From contig JBHHYR010000039.1 of the NCBI GenBank assembly GCA_046757585.1, positions 1 through 24,088 of the forward strand: DNA of 24,088 nucleotides, read 5' to 3'. Origin of the DNA: JBHHYR01 sp046757585. Lineage in GTDB: Bacteria > Desulfobacterota > Binatia > HRBIN30. How positions within the stretch are numbered: position 1 is the stretch's first letter; each line of letters starts with the position of its first letter. A program made the position numbers and the translations under genes. The notes beneath the pieces are model-generated. The model was not told the DNA's origin, did no database searches, and saw only the letters and a list, made by a program, of their open reading frames with translations. This document shows, one piece after another, positions 8,187 to 16,316 of the stretch.

Positions 8187-9168
8187 CAGCCTCCGACAGC
8201 CGTTCCACCTGCTGCATCGACACCCCTTCTCGTGCCAACGAGTATAACCCCGCCGAGACAATGGCGACAAACTGCGTCACTTGCGCAACGATGGAGTATG
8301 CGATCGCGTGGCTTTCGGACACCTGAAAAATGGCCAGTGACAGGACACATCCCAGCTGGAAGGCACCAATGGCGCTCGGTGCCGACGGTACCGAGACCGC
8401 GATTGCCACGACGGCGCTGACCGCGATCGAACCAACGAGCAGCGGCACGGGCAACTCGAACTGCAACAGGCCGAGCAGATAGATTCCCGAAATCGCGAGC
8501 CAGAGGTAGAGCGACCACGCGAGCACCTGGAGGAAAGTCAGTGGACTGTCCAGGATCTCGAGGGCCTGGATGAAGCCGCGCACGAAACGGTCGATCGGTT
8601 CGGCCAGCCGGTGAGGCAGTAGGCGCAACCCCCCGTGGACCAAGCGCAACGCCAGTGCCTCTTGCCACCGGATGAAGGCAACGCCACTGCCGATGGCGAC
8701 TGCCAGGGCGCAGAGCCGGTAGCCCCATTGACGCACTTCGCCGGAGACTGCCACCAGGGATGCCGCGACCCCGAAGAGGAACAGAATGGTGAACATGTCG
8801 AAGATGCGTTCGAGGACGATGGTGGCCAGGATCCCGCCCAGCGGCTCGTGTTCCTTGCGGCTCACGAACACGGGACGAATCACTTCGCCTACACGCAGCG
8901 GTAGCAGCGCGTTGGCCGCAAAGCCGATGTTCGTTGCGGCGAACAACGTCCGCAGGGGGGGAGTACCCACCGGGCGCAGCAACAGCCGCCAGCGCTGCGA
9001 GCGGATGTACAGCGTCCAGATGGTGACCGCGTACATCGGCAGGACGTAGAAATAGTGCGCCGCCGCCAGGGCGGCGAGCGCCTCGCTCCAATCGACCTTG
9101 CGGACGGCGAAGCCGAGAAACACCGCCGAAACGGCAATGCTCACGGCAATACGCACGGTTCGGTTCAC
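8170..9168 (-). CDS. LPG-synthase-type integral membrane protein (flippase-like, UPF0104/PF03706)
   Basis: The 332-residue protein has seven or eight predicted hydrophobic helices and the family-typical pieces VDWSEALAAL, RWRLLLRP, the LPLRVGEVIRP block, VLERIFDMFTIL and a C-terminal PSAPSAIGAFQ motif. The family includes the membrane part of lysyl-phosphatidylglycerol synthase and proteins thought to move or bind lipids; precise function is not predictable. The GTG at 9168 overlaps the previous stop in a GTGA and has GGGAG eight bases upstream, so I used it in place of the longer frame to 9228. Its position after a CDP-alcohol phosphatidyltransferase suggests that it handles a phospholipid product of that enzyme, which is inference. 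Confidence 0.88.
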   Translation of the reverse strand: MNRTVRIAVSIAVSAVFLGFAVRKVDWSEALAALAAAHYFYVLPMYAVTIWTLYIRSQRWRLLLRPVGTPPLRTLFAATNIGFAANALLPLRVGEVIRPVFVSRKEHEPLGGILATIVLERIFDMFTILFLFGVAASLVAVSGEVRQWGYRLCALAVAIGSGVAFIRWQEALALRLVHGGLRLLPHRLAEPIDRFVRGFIQALEILDSPLTFLQVLAWSLYLWLAISGIYLLGLLQFELPVPLLVGSIAVSAVVAIAVSVPSAPSAIGAFQLGCVLSLAIFQVSESHAIAYSIVAQVTQFVAIVSAGLYSLAREGVSMQQVERLSEADGATA

Positions 9169-9377
9169 GGCGGGCGCTCCCTTGTCTCGGCGCTGGCGTC
9201 GTCCTCCCCGAGCGCAGCCATTCCCCACCCGAACACCGTCGCGCCAACCACCATCAGAGGCACGCCGACCCAGACGGCGTGCGTATCCAACATGATACCC
9301 GCTCCGATCATCAGAACAAAGGTCCCGCCAACGCGTTTGGCTTTGCCGGCGAGCGCCGCGGGTACGGGGCTAGCCAT
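9165..9377 (-). CDS. Small two-helix membrane protein, unknown function
   Basis: I do not recognise this 70-residue protein. It has a short basic N-terminus (GKAKRVGG), two hydrophobic helices at about residues 18-30 and 35-53, and an acidic hydrophilic tail (GEDDASAETRE). It is supported as a real gene by its placement: its ATG overlaps the upstream phosphatidyltransferase stop by eight bases and its TGA overlaps the downstream GTG by four. A membrane hairpin between a phospholipid synthase and a flippase-like protein suggests an accessory subunit, but nothing in the sequence shows this directly. Confidence 0.75.
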   Translation of the reverse strand: MASPVPAALAGKAKRVGGTFVLMIGAGIMLDTHAVWVGVPLMVVGATVFGWGMAALGEDDASAETRERPP

Positions 9378-10137
9378 GGGGCGGGTTTCCCAACACGCGC
9401 CAGATGTACACGACCCGCTGGATAGCCGTGAAGTTCACCAAGACGGCGAGCGCAAGAAGAGTGAGGATGATCAGCGAATAGGGCGTGCCGGGTACCCACG
9501 CTCCGGCCGTGTGCTCGAACAGGGCACCGAAGATCGTGCCGAATCCGAGGATGACGTAGCGTTCCGGCCGCTGAAGCAAGCCGACCGTACACGCCGCTCC
9601 CAAGCCCTCTCCCCGTGCCCGGGCGTAGCTGACGATTAGCCCGCCGACGAGGGCAAAGAGAACGGCCCAGAGCACCCAGACATGGCGGAAGAAGACTGCA
9701 AGTCCGAGGTAGGCGAACGAATCGGCGTAGCGATCAATGATCGAGTCCAGGAATGCGCCCCGCGCACTGCCGGTGTTGGTGCGGCGGGCGACGCGACCAT
9801 CAACGATGTCGAGCGTACCGGTGAACAGCAGGAGCCAACCGCCGGTCAGCAGCAGCCCCGTCGCGTAGCAGTACCCGACGAGCAAGCTGCCTGCCAGCTG
9901 CGCGTACGACAGCCAGGCGGGTTTGATGCCCCAGCGTACACAGAGCTCTTCGAACGGCCGTAAATTCTCGAAATACCAGCCGCGGACACCCGGCCGCAGT
10001 ACCGCAGACCCACGCACAGCGTCCAGGTTATGGGAGCGCCGCAGGTAGCCCCCTAGGCTGAAGATCGCGATGGCGGCGATGAAGGTGAACACGGCACACG
10101 CCAGTGCCGCATCGAATGTCCAGCTGGGATACTCCAC
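9370..10137 (-). CDS. CDP-alcohol phosphatidyltransferase
   Basis: The product (255 residues from the GTG at 10137) is an integral membrane enzyme that transfers a phosphatidyl group from CDP-diacylglycerol to an alcohol. The complete catalytic signature is present: D110-x2-D113-G-x2-A-R-x8-G127-x3-D131-x3-D135. An extra hydrophobic helix at about 10-29 precedes the catalytic core, and four or five more follow. The alcohol (inositol phosphate, glycerol phosphate or other) cannot be read from the sequence. The frame is open to 10254, but that would reach into the mrp gene; the GTG start fits a promoter-like sequence at 10160-10188. The start remains uncertain. Confidence 0.88.
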   Translation of the reverse strand: MEYPSWTFDAALACAVFTFIAAIAIFSLGGYLRRSHNLDAVRGSAVLRPGVRGWYFENLRPFEELCVRWGIKPAWLSYAQLAGSLLVGYCYATGLLLTGGWLLLFTGTLDIVDGRVARRTNTGSARGAFLDSIIDRYADSFAYLGLAVFFRHVWVLWAVLFALVGGLIVSYARARGEGLGAACTVGLLQRPERYVILGFGTIFGALFEHTAGAWVPGTPYSLIILTLLALAVLVNFTAIQRVVYIWRVLGNPPHG

Positions 10138-10159
10138 CGCCTGCGCACGAAATCGTATC

Positions 10160-10188
10160 CTTATACCCGACCGGTGCAGCGGCCGCAA
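10160..10188 (-). promoter_or_regulatory. Possible sigma-70-type promoter for the phosphatidyltransferase operon
   Basis: On the minus strand TTGCGG (10183-10188) and TATAAG (10160-10165) are separated by exactly 17 bases. The -10 element matches the consensus at five of six positions and the -35 at three. It lies in the 58-base gap after the mrp stop and would give a leader of about 15 bases before the GTG at 10137. Confidence 0.35.
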
Positions 10189-10195
10189 TCGGATG

Positions 10196-11014
10196 CTAGC
10201 CGATGATCGTCGGAGCCGGCGTGCTCTGTCGCTGCGCTTCGGCGCTGGCCACAACCTTGCCGGCGACTTGCAGGAACAGCTGACTCACCGGGTGGTCCGG
10301 CCGGTCGATGAGCAGGGGCTTGCCGGCATCGCCAGCGGCGCGGATGTCGAGGAGGAGCGGGATCTGAGCAAGCAGCGGAACGCCGAAGCGGGCAGCGATC
10401 CCCTCACCGCCACCAGCCCCAAACACATCCTCCCGCTTGCCGCACTTCGGGCACTCGTAATAACTCATGTTCTCTATGATGCCGAGCACCGGCGTGTTCA
10501 CCTGCTGGAACATGGCGATGCCCCGTTGCACGTCCAGGGTGGCGACCTGCTGCGGAGTCGTCACGATCACCCCGCCTGCCAACGGCACCTGCTGCACCAG
10601 CGTCAGCGCTGCATCCCCGGTGCCGGGCGGCAGATCGATCACAAGGACGTCGAGAACGCCCCACTCGACGTCCTTGAGAAACTGGCGCACCAGTCCCATG
10701 ACCAGCGGGCCGCGCCAGATCACTGGTGACTTGTCGTCGAGGAAGAAACCAATGGACATCAGCCGCAAGCCATACTTCTCCAGTGGATGGATGCGCTTGT
10801 CTCCGGCAGCGCGCGGGCGTCCGCTGACGTCGAGCATGATGGGCAGGCTGGGACCGTACACGTCCGCATCCAGCAAACCCGCGCGGTGACCCAGGCGGCT
10901 CAGCGCCAAGGCCAAGTTCGTTGCCACGGTTGACTTGCCGACCCCACCCTTCGCGCTGGCGACGGCTACGATGTCTCGCACCCCAGGTAATGGTCTTTGC
11001 TCACTCGGTGTCAT
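10196..11014 (-). CDS. mrp: Mrp/ApbC family Fe-S cluster carrier P-loop ATPase
   Basis: This 272-residue protein has a deviant Walker A motif (AKGGVGKST, residues 21-29), DADVYGPSLP at about 49-58, the WRGPLVMG block, the switch-like LPPGTGD, and the cluster-binding pair C188-x2-C191 in ECPKCG. Mrp/ApbC proteins dimerise to bind and hand on a [4Fe-4S] cluster to apo-proteins. The N-terminal MIP18/DUF59 domain of some homologues is absent. The ATG at 11014 is fixed by an ATGA overlap with the DUF971 gene, which also argues that the two proteins are made together. Nearby Fe-S candidates include the family 4 glycosylase and the GMC protein. Confidence 0.95.
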   Translation of the reverse strand: MTPSEQRPLPGVRDIVAVASAKGGVGKSTVATNLALALSRLGHRAGLLDADVYGPSLPIMLDVSGRPRAAGDKRIHPLEKYGLRLMSIGFFLDDKSPVIWRGPLVMGLVRQFLKDVEWGVLDVLVIDLPPGTGDAALTLVQQVPLAGGVIVTTPQQVATLDVQRGIAMFQQVNTPVLGIIENMSYYECPKCGKREDVFGAGGGEGIAARFGVPLLAQIPLLLDIRAAGDAGKPLLIDRPDHPVSQLFLQVAGKVVASAEAQRQSTPAPTIIG

Positions 11015-11343
11015 GCGGTGGTCTCTTGGGGACGTGTCGGGTGGCATTGCTGGCAGGGGCACAGCTGGCGCAATGTTTCGTAACTGTAGATGCCGGTGTC
11101 GTGACCGTCACTCCACCGGATGCTGATTGCGTAGCGGCCGACCACACTGATCTGAACCGGATACAGCTGCCTTGCACTGTCCAGGATAGGCAGGGCGCGC
11201 TTCGGTTGACCTTCGCGACAGCTGGCGCAAGGGCAGTTGTCTCGTAGGTAGCGATTCAAATACACGCTGCGGTGACCGTCGTTCCATTCGATCTCGACGC
11301 TCTCTGTACCGTCGCGTTTGATGACTATCGGGGCGAATTGCAT
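11011..11343 (-). CDS. DUF971 (GBBH-like N-terminal) zinc-ribbon-type protein
   Basis: The 110-residue protein matches the N-terminal domain of gamma-butyrobetaine hydroxylase. In the eukaryotic enzyme this domain binds zinc through Cys-x-Cys-x2-Cys and a distant His; here the set is C37, C39, C42 (RDNCPCASC) and H81 (WSDGH). A second cluster, C95-P-C97-x2-C100-H101, stands near the C-terminus. There is no oxygenase domain, so it is not a hydroxylase. Stand-alone members are often encoded beside mrp, as here with a 4-base overlap, which suggests a role in Fe-S or metal handling, but the biochemical function is not established. Confidence 0.88.
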   Translation of the reverse strand: MQFAPIVIKRDGTESVEIEWNDGHRSVYLNRYLRDNCPCASCREGQPKRALPILDSARQLYPVQISVVGRYAISIRWSDGHDTGIYSYETLRQLCPCQQCHPTRPQETTA

Positions 11344-11499
11344 GGCAAGCTGTGTCCTTGTCGAACGTCAACCTAACGAGTCCGCGATCCAAAAGCAACG
11401 TGCACCGCTTACCCCGCCCGGTCCCCCGGCGTTCGCCGTCACCTTGACTCCGCCGTCGTTTTCACATTAGCTGGTGGTCAACGTGCGCAAGGACAGTGT

Positions 11500-12489
11500 G
11501 TGAGCGACGCCGCAAAGGACGAGATGCGCGGGCGTATCCAGGCTCCCGACCTGGCACTTGCCGAGGCGCTGCAACTCGTCGAGGCGCAATTGGCGGGTCA
11601 GGTCCGGTCGCGCGAGGCGTTGTTGGGAAATATCGCTTCGTATCTCATCGGCTCGGGCGGCAAGCGCGTACGCCCGGCTGTCACGCTGCTGGTTTTTCGC
11701 GCCTGTGGAGGTCGAGAACTCCGGGACATTGTGGATATCGCCACGGCACTGGAGCTGATTCACTCCGCCTCCCTGCTCCACGATGACATCATAGACGGCA
11801 GCGGTGTTCGCCGGGGGAAGGACTCGGCGTTTCGCAAGTACGGTCTCGCCAGCACGCTGGTCGCCGGCGATTTCGTGTTCAGCCGCGCGTTCCAACTCTG
11901 CGCGCGTTTCGAGCAGAAGCTCATCAACTGGGCGGCCGAGGCGTGCGTCAGCCTGACCGAGGGCGAGATCATGCAAGCACGCTTTCGCCATAACCCGAGC
12001 GTGACGTTGGCGGATTACCTGGAGATCATCAGCCGGAAGACTGCCAGCATCTTTCAGCAGGGCGCCCGGACGGCCGCCTATGTTGCCGGGGCGGCCGAGC
12101 CGACGGTGGAGGCGATGGCGCGCTGTGGTTTCAACGTTGGGATGGCATTCCAGATGGTGGATGATGTGCTCGACGTGGCGGGCAGCGCGGCACGGCTGGG
12201 CAAGCCCATTGGGATCGATCTGCGCGACGGCAACCCGTCGCTCCCGATCGTCCTGGCTATCCGCCGCGACCCGGAGGTGGCGCGCGTCTTCGAGCAGGCT
12301 GCGCCCTCTGCGGGCGATATCCATACCGCTCTAACGCGCGTCGAGCGAAGTGGCGTCCTGTCCGAAGTGCGCCAGCTTGCCGCCCAGTACGGCGGGCGCG
12401 CCCGTGAAAGCGTGGACGTGCTGCCGCCCTCGCCGGACCGGGAGCGGCTCCGGCTCCTGATCGATCAGCTGCTGGAACGTGGCGAGTAG
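11500..12489 (+). CDS. Long-chain polyprenyl diphosphate synthase
   Basis: This 329-residue trans-prenyltransferase builds the side chain of quinones by adding isopentenyl units to an allylic diphosphate. It has GGKRVRP at 53-59, the first Asp-rich motif DDIID at 95-99, FQ-V-DD with the second motif DDVLD at 221-225, and the conserved GKPIGIDLRDG. The residue five before the first Asp is Ala and that four before is Ser, both small, which in this family goes with long products; the exact chain length is not decidable. The GTG start at 11500 has AAGGA six bases upstream. It is divergent from DUF971-mrp, and its stop lies two bases from the stop of the opposite cytochrome gene. IspB is the closest named relative. 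Confidence 0.93.
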   Translation: MSDAAKDEMRGRIQAPDLALAEALQLVEAQLAGQVRSREALLGNIASYLIGSGGKRVRPAVTLLVFRACGGRELRDIVDIATALELIHSASLLHDDIIDGSGVRRGKDSAFRKYGLASTLVAGDFVFSRAFQLCARFEQKLINWAAEACVSLTEGEIMQARFRHNPSVTLADYLEIISRKTASIFQQGARTAAYVAGAAEPTVEAMARCGFNVGMAFQMVDDVLDVAGSAARLGKPIGIDLRDGNPSLPIVLAIRRDPEVARVFEQAAPSAGDIHTALTRVERSGVLSEVRQLAAQYGGRARESVDVLPPSPDRERLRLLIDQLLERGE

Positions 12490-12491
12490 CC

Positions 12492-15400
12492 TCAGCGGAG
12501 CTGGATATCCACGTTCGCCGTTGGCTGACCCGCTCGCAGGACGAGACGAGTGCGCTGCCGGCCGCGCCCCGGCTTGCTGGCGCTGAGTACATACCCGTGC
12601 AGCGGCAGCCTCCGGAACATGAATGCCCCATTGGCGTCGGTCCGCGCGCGCCGTCGCGTCGGGCGCAACGCCAGACGGACCCCGGGGAGAGGTTGTCCAG
12701 CAGCGTCGCGTACCACGCCCGAGATGACACCGTTTCGGGCGATGAACAGCGGCACCGTGTCAAGCGTGCCGCTCAGCTCCAGGGTTGTGGGAGTCGGCTG
12801 CCCCAGGATTGGTACCGGTGGACCGATCTCGATGTCCACGAGCTTCACCGTGCCGTCTTGCGCATTCAACCGCGTACCGGTGATCATGTTGTTTTCCAGA
12901 ACGGCCTTCCCCGTCTGGAGGGTGAAGGTGTAGCGCAGGGGCACGTCGGCTACGGTCAGACTCAGCCCGATGTCCGGGATACGGATGTTACCCGCTGCAT
13001 CGATCGTCCCTTCGAATTGGTCGTCGTCGACATCCACGATCACCAAGCCAGCCAGGCCCGTATCGAAGGTACCCACCGGGAAGTCCGCACCGTTGAGGAT
13101 CACACGGCGGCTCGGGGCGTCGATCGTCACACCAATCTTGGCGCCGGCGATGGGAATCGGGAACGTGAAGCCGAAGTCCGGTGCACCGACGTTGAAGGCC
13201 GTCACCACGAGCACCGCTTCAGTCGGCCCATTGCCGACCGGGCCGTGAGGTGCCTTGAGGAACGCTTCGAGGTCGGCCAGTTGCTCCTGACTCAGGAACG
13301 AGGCGCGGCCGTGCTGATCGTCGATGTTGCGGCCGGCGGCCGGATCATCACAGTCCTCGAAGGCGCTGCTGCAAGGGCGGATCACGTCCATCAAGGTGGC
13401 GGCGCTGCCGTCATGCAGATAGGGTGCCGTGTTCCAAGCGTCGACCAGCGACGGTGTGATGTAGGCGGTCACTGGGCCGCGCGAGGCGGGAATCGGTTGA
13501 AACGCGTTCTGGAAAACGCCTCCAGCGGCGGTGTTCGAAGCAATCGCGAACGGGTCGGTGCGGTCGAAGATGTTCGCTGTACCGACGTCATGGCGCAAGA
13601 ACGGGTTGTTGGTGGGGCTCGCCGGCTGTGCGGGATCGAAGTCTCCGGCTCCGGCTGACAGTGGCCGTTTGTCGGTGAACTGCTGATTGTCGCGCGAGGG
13701 GCCATTGTGGCACCTGGCGCAGCCGACCCGCGGGTCGTTGAAGATTGCGCGGCCCCGCCGGGCGGCAAAGGAGATGGCCTCCCCATCCTTGCCGATGTTC
13801 GGGTTCCGAACGAACTCCGCGACGCTGTACACGTAGTCGGCGAGGTGCGTGAGGCGGATGCCGGCAATCCCGCTCGCTCCCGGGATCGCCCGGTTGGGGG
13901 CGCCGAGGTCGGGATTCGCGTCCACCGGATCTGTGGTGTTGGAGCGCATGATCAGCGCGCCGATGCACTTGTTGGGCAAGTGCTCGTTCCCATCGCAGTC
14001 TCCGGCCCCCATCAGTGAGCGAAACGTGAATTCGAAGTCCTCGACCTCGTCACGGTCGGCGTTCCAGTGGATCGTGCCCATCGGGTTGAAGAAGCGCTCC
14101 TGCGCCGCCGCGACAGCGGGGCTGTTGACCGGGACGAAGGCCGGGTTGGCTTGACAGGTCATCAGCGGCGAACCGCTGCCACACGCGGCGTCGAAGCCAC
14201 ATGGCATCCCGATACGGCTGCTGTCAGCGGCGGTAGGTCCGCAGGTGCCGGGGGCGAAAGAGGCACGGCCACGCAGGTCGATGGTGTTGCGCAGGCTGCT
14301 CCCAAACTGTGACATGTCCCAGCTCCGCCCATCGTTGCCCGCGTCGGCGTGGCACGACGTGCAGGCAACGTAGGAGGCATCGTGCGCCGTGCTGACGACC
14401 GCACCGGGCTCCGACGGGGAAGACGGGCTCTGGAAGTTGCTGGGCGGGATGGGAATGTCTTCCCCGATGTCGTTCGGAATGCTGGCGTCGCGTGCCGCCG
14501 TACTGAACAGGATCTTCCCGTCCAGCACCTCGGGCGGCAGCGGGTCCCGATCAGTGCTTTCAATGACGGAGATCACCTGCGGCAGGCAGGCCCTGCTGCG
14601 TACGCACGTGATGCCCGGCGCACAGTCACTGTCGGAGCCGCAGGCCTGCTGTTGCTGGTCGTCGCCACAGACGCCCGGTTCCGCGGTCCCAGCAGGGCAG
14701 TCGAGGCGGCTGGAGCACGGGACGTCCGGCGCGTTCTTGCAGCGGAAGCTGCCAGGCTCGACGTTCACCACGGTCACCGTACGTGAGAGAAAATTCGCCG
14801 TGTAGGCACGCCGGCCGTCCGGCGCGAGCGCTACGCCGATCGGCGTGGTGCCGATGCCGTCCGCGATCGGCCGCATGGCGTTGAGGGCGACGTCGTAGTC
14901 GAGGCCCGTCAGTGCGATACCGCCGCCTTGCAGCGGCACCGGATCTTCGGCACGCAATTGCGCCTGCGGGGGGATGATGAAGGGAGCTTCTGACTGGGTA
15001 TCGAACGCGTTGGCCGAGCAATTGCCGGGCGCAAACTTCGGCGGGTTGCCGAGGACCGTGCCGCTGCGCGCCGTGTTGAACAAGGAGAAGCTGTTGAAAG
15101 TCCGATCGACGGTGTACACCACCGTCCCGTCGCTGGAGAACGCCAGCCCCGAAGGGAGGTTGGTCTCGTCAATGTCAATCGACGCCTTCACGGTCCCACT
15201 AACCAGGTCGATGCGGGCGATGAACGCGCGGGTGACGTCGTGAAACGATGCCTTGGTGATGTTGCGGCGCCGCGCGCTGTCGGTGTCGTCCGGGAACGAC
15301 GTGAAGGGGAAGGGAAATCGGTGCGCAGCAGGAAGCCCCTGGAAAAAGTTGCTGCGGATGAACAGGCCCTTGGTCGCCACGTTCTGGCGCGTGCCAGCCA

Positions 15401-16127
15401 CCCACAGCTCGTTGGCCACCGCCGGGGGGCTCTCGGGTGGGGTGAGGGCAATGGCCGACATGAGGTTCGGGACCCCCTGACCGGAGTTGATAGTTTCGCA
15501 GGTGCTGGTGTCCATCGGAATGTCAAAGACGCGCGCGACGACGTTGTTGAGCGCGTCGATCTCGGTGACGTGCCCCGTGGTTCCAGGCTCCTTGGTGAGG
15601 AAGTGCGTCACGTAGACGTTGGCGTCGTTGCCGCTGACGGCGATGCCGCGCGGTGCCGGCCAGCGGAGCGCGATCGTGGCGAGCTCACGCAAGTCGGGAT
15701 CGAGCACGACCAGGACGTTGGTCCGCTCACAGCTCACGTACACACGGTCGCCATCGAGATTCACCGCCACGCCGTACGGCGCGCAGCCGTACGGGAGTTG
15801 GTGGATCAGCATGCTGTTGCCGTCGGCTTGGTCGAGACGCACGAGCCGATCGTCGTCCTGCACCGCGACGTAGACATACCGCGAGCCCAGCAACGCGAGT
15901 GTGCGCGGATTGCGCCCTACCGCAAACTCGCCGAGTCGGCTCAAGCTGTTGGCGCCGATCTCTGCGACAGTTCCGGAATCCGGATTGACCACCCAGACGG
16001 TCTGGCTGTCCGGGCCGACGGCGATCGCCGAGCTGTTCGTCGGATCACCACCCTGATGCGCCTGTGCCGCCCCCACGGTAAGCAGCAACACGACCAGACC
16101 TGAGGAGAAGCCACGTACGACCCTCAT
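12492..16127 (-). CDS. Secreted beta-propeller / di-haem cytochrome c fusion protein
   Basis: This 1211-residue protein has a signal peptide ending AQA at residue 23. Next come YVTN-type propeller repeats (about 30-460, for example SQTVWVVNPDSGTV and GVALAPDGRRAYTANF). A Cys-rich insert with eight Cys follows (463-514). A di-haem peroxidase-like region has CTSCH at 589-593, CARCH at 803-807 and the family motif APYLHDGSAATLMDV (H905). A second four-Cys insert lies at 629-658. The C-terminus holds a beta-rich region and a CarboxypepD_reg-like Ig domain (about 1131-1211). The ATG at 16127 has GAGGT six bases upstream, so I prefer it to 16145. It is probably periplasmic or outer-surface, moving electrons or reducing peroxide; the true substrate is unknown. 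The HpnI gene lies upstream with a 189-base gap. Confidence 0.9.
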   Translation of the reverse strand: MRVVRGFSSGLVVLLLTVGAAQAHQGGDPTNSSAIAVGPDSQTVWVVNPDSGTVAEIGANSLSRLGEFAVGRNPRTLALLGSRYVYVAVQDDDRLVRLDQADGNSMLIHQLPYGCAPYGVAVNLDGDRVYVSCERTNVLVVLDPDLRELATIALRWPAPRGIAVSGNDANVYVTHFLTKEPGTTGHVTEIDALNNVVARVFDIPMDTSTCETINSGQGVPNLMSAIALTPPESPPAVANELWVAGTRQNVATKGLFIRSNFFQGLPAAHRFPFPFTSFPDDTDSARRRNITKASFHDVTRAFIARIDLVSGTVKASIDIDETNLPSGLAFSSDGTVVYTVDRTFNSFSLFNTARSGTVLGNPPKFAPGNCSANAFDTQSEAPFIIPPQAQLRAEDPVPLQGGGIALTGLDYDVALNAMRPIADGIGTTPIGVALAPDGRRAYTANFLSRTVTVVNVEPGSFRCKNAPDVPCSSRLDCPAGTAEPGVCGDDQQQQACGSDSDCAPGITCVRSRACLPQVISVIESTDRDPLPPEVLDGKILFSTAARDASIPNDIGEDIPIPPSNFQSPSSPSEPGAVVSTAHDASYVACTSCHADAGNDGRSWDMSQFGSSLRNTIDLRGRASFAPGTCGPTAADSSRIGMPCGFDAACGSGSPLMTCQANPAFVPVNSPAVAAAQERFFNPMGTIHWNADRDEVEDFEFTFRSLMGAGDCDGNEHLPNKCIGALIMRSNTTDPVDANPDLGAPNRAIPGASGIAGIRLTHLADYVYSVAEFVRNPNIGKDGEAISFAARRGRAIFNDPRVGCARCHNGPSRDNQQFTDKRPLSAGAGDFDPAQPASPTNNPFLRHDVGTANIFDRTDPFAIASNTAAGGVFQNAFQPIPASRGPVTAYITPSLVDAWNTAPYLHDGSAATLMDVIRPCSSAFEDCDDPAAGRNIDDQHGRASFLSQEQLADLEAFLKAPHGPVGNGPTEAVLVVTAFNVGAPDFGFTFPIPIAGAKIGVTIDAPSRRVILNGADFPVGTFDTGLAGLVIVDVDDDQFEGTIDAAGNIRIPDIGLSLTVADVPLRYTFTLQTGKAVLENNMITGTRLNAQDGTVKLVDIEIGPPVPILGQPTPTTLELSGTLDTVPLFIARNGVISGVVRDAAGQPLPGVRLALRPTRRRARTDANGAFMFRRLPLHGYVLSASKPGRGRQRTRLVLRAGQPTANVDIQLR

Positions 16128-16163
16128 GATGCCACCTCGCTCCAAGTAGATGAACTGGTGCCA

Positions 16164-16193
16164 TCTCTAGAGCGAAAGGGACTGATCCGTCAA
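16164..16193 (-). promoter_or_regulatory. Possible promoter of the propeller/di-haem gene
   Basis: On the minus strand TTGACG (16188-16193, five of six consensus bases) is followed after 18 bases by TAGAGA (16164-16169). A transcript starting about 30 bases before the ATG would carry the GAGGT ribosome site. A similar TTGACT-17-TAGAGA occurs upstream of the HpnI gene. Confidence 0.35.
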
Positions 16194-16316
16194 CAAGAAA
16201 ATGAGAGAAGACCCACGACGCTGGCCCAGCCGAAGCTCCAGGGAGCGAGCAAAGCCCCGGCAATGCGGCGCCTGAGTTAGTCTGGGAGGACGCTCCTGAA
16301 GGCGAAGTGCGGGTGC

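Noticed and set aside
8186..9247. 353-codon minus-strand frame in another phase of the flippase-like gene
   Set aside because: The neighbouring frame has the membrane helices and family motifs; this one is Arg/Pro-rich and featureless.
11444..11472. TTGACT upstream of the polyprenyl synthase as a promoter
   Set aside because: The -35 is good, but at spacings of 15-18 bases the -10 candidates match the consensus at no more than three positions.
12597..13658. Plus-strand frame of 353 codons opposite the cytochrome gene
   Set aside because: Antisense shadow of the 1211-residue protein, with no signal, domain or ribosome site.
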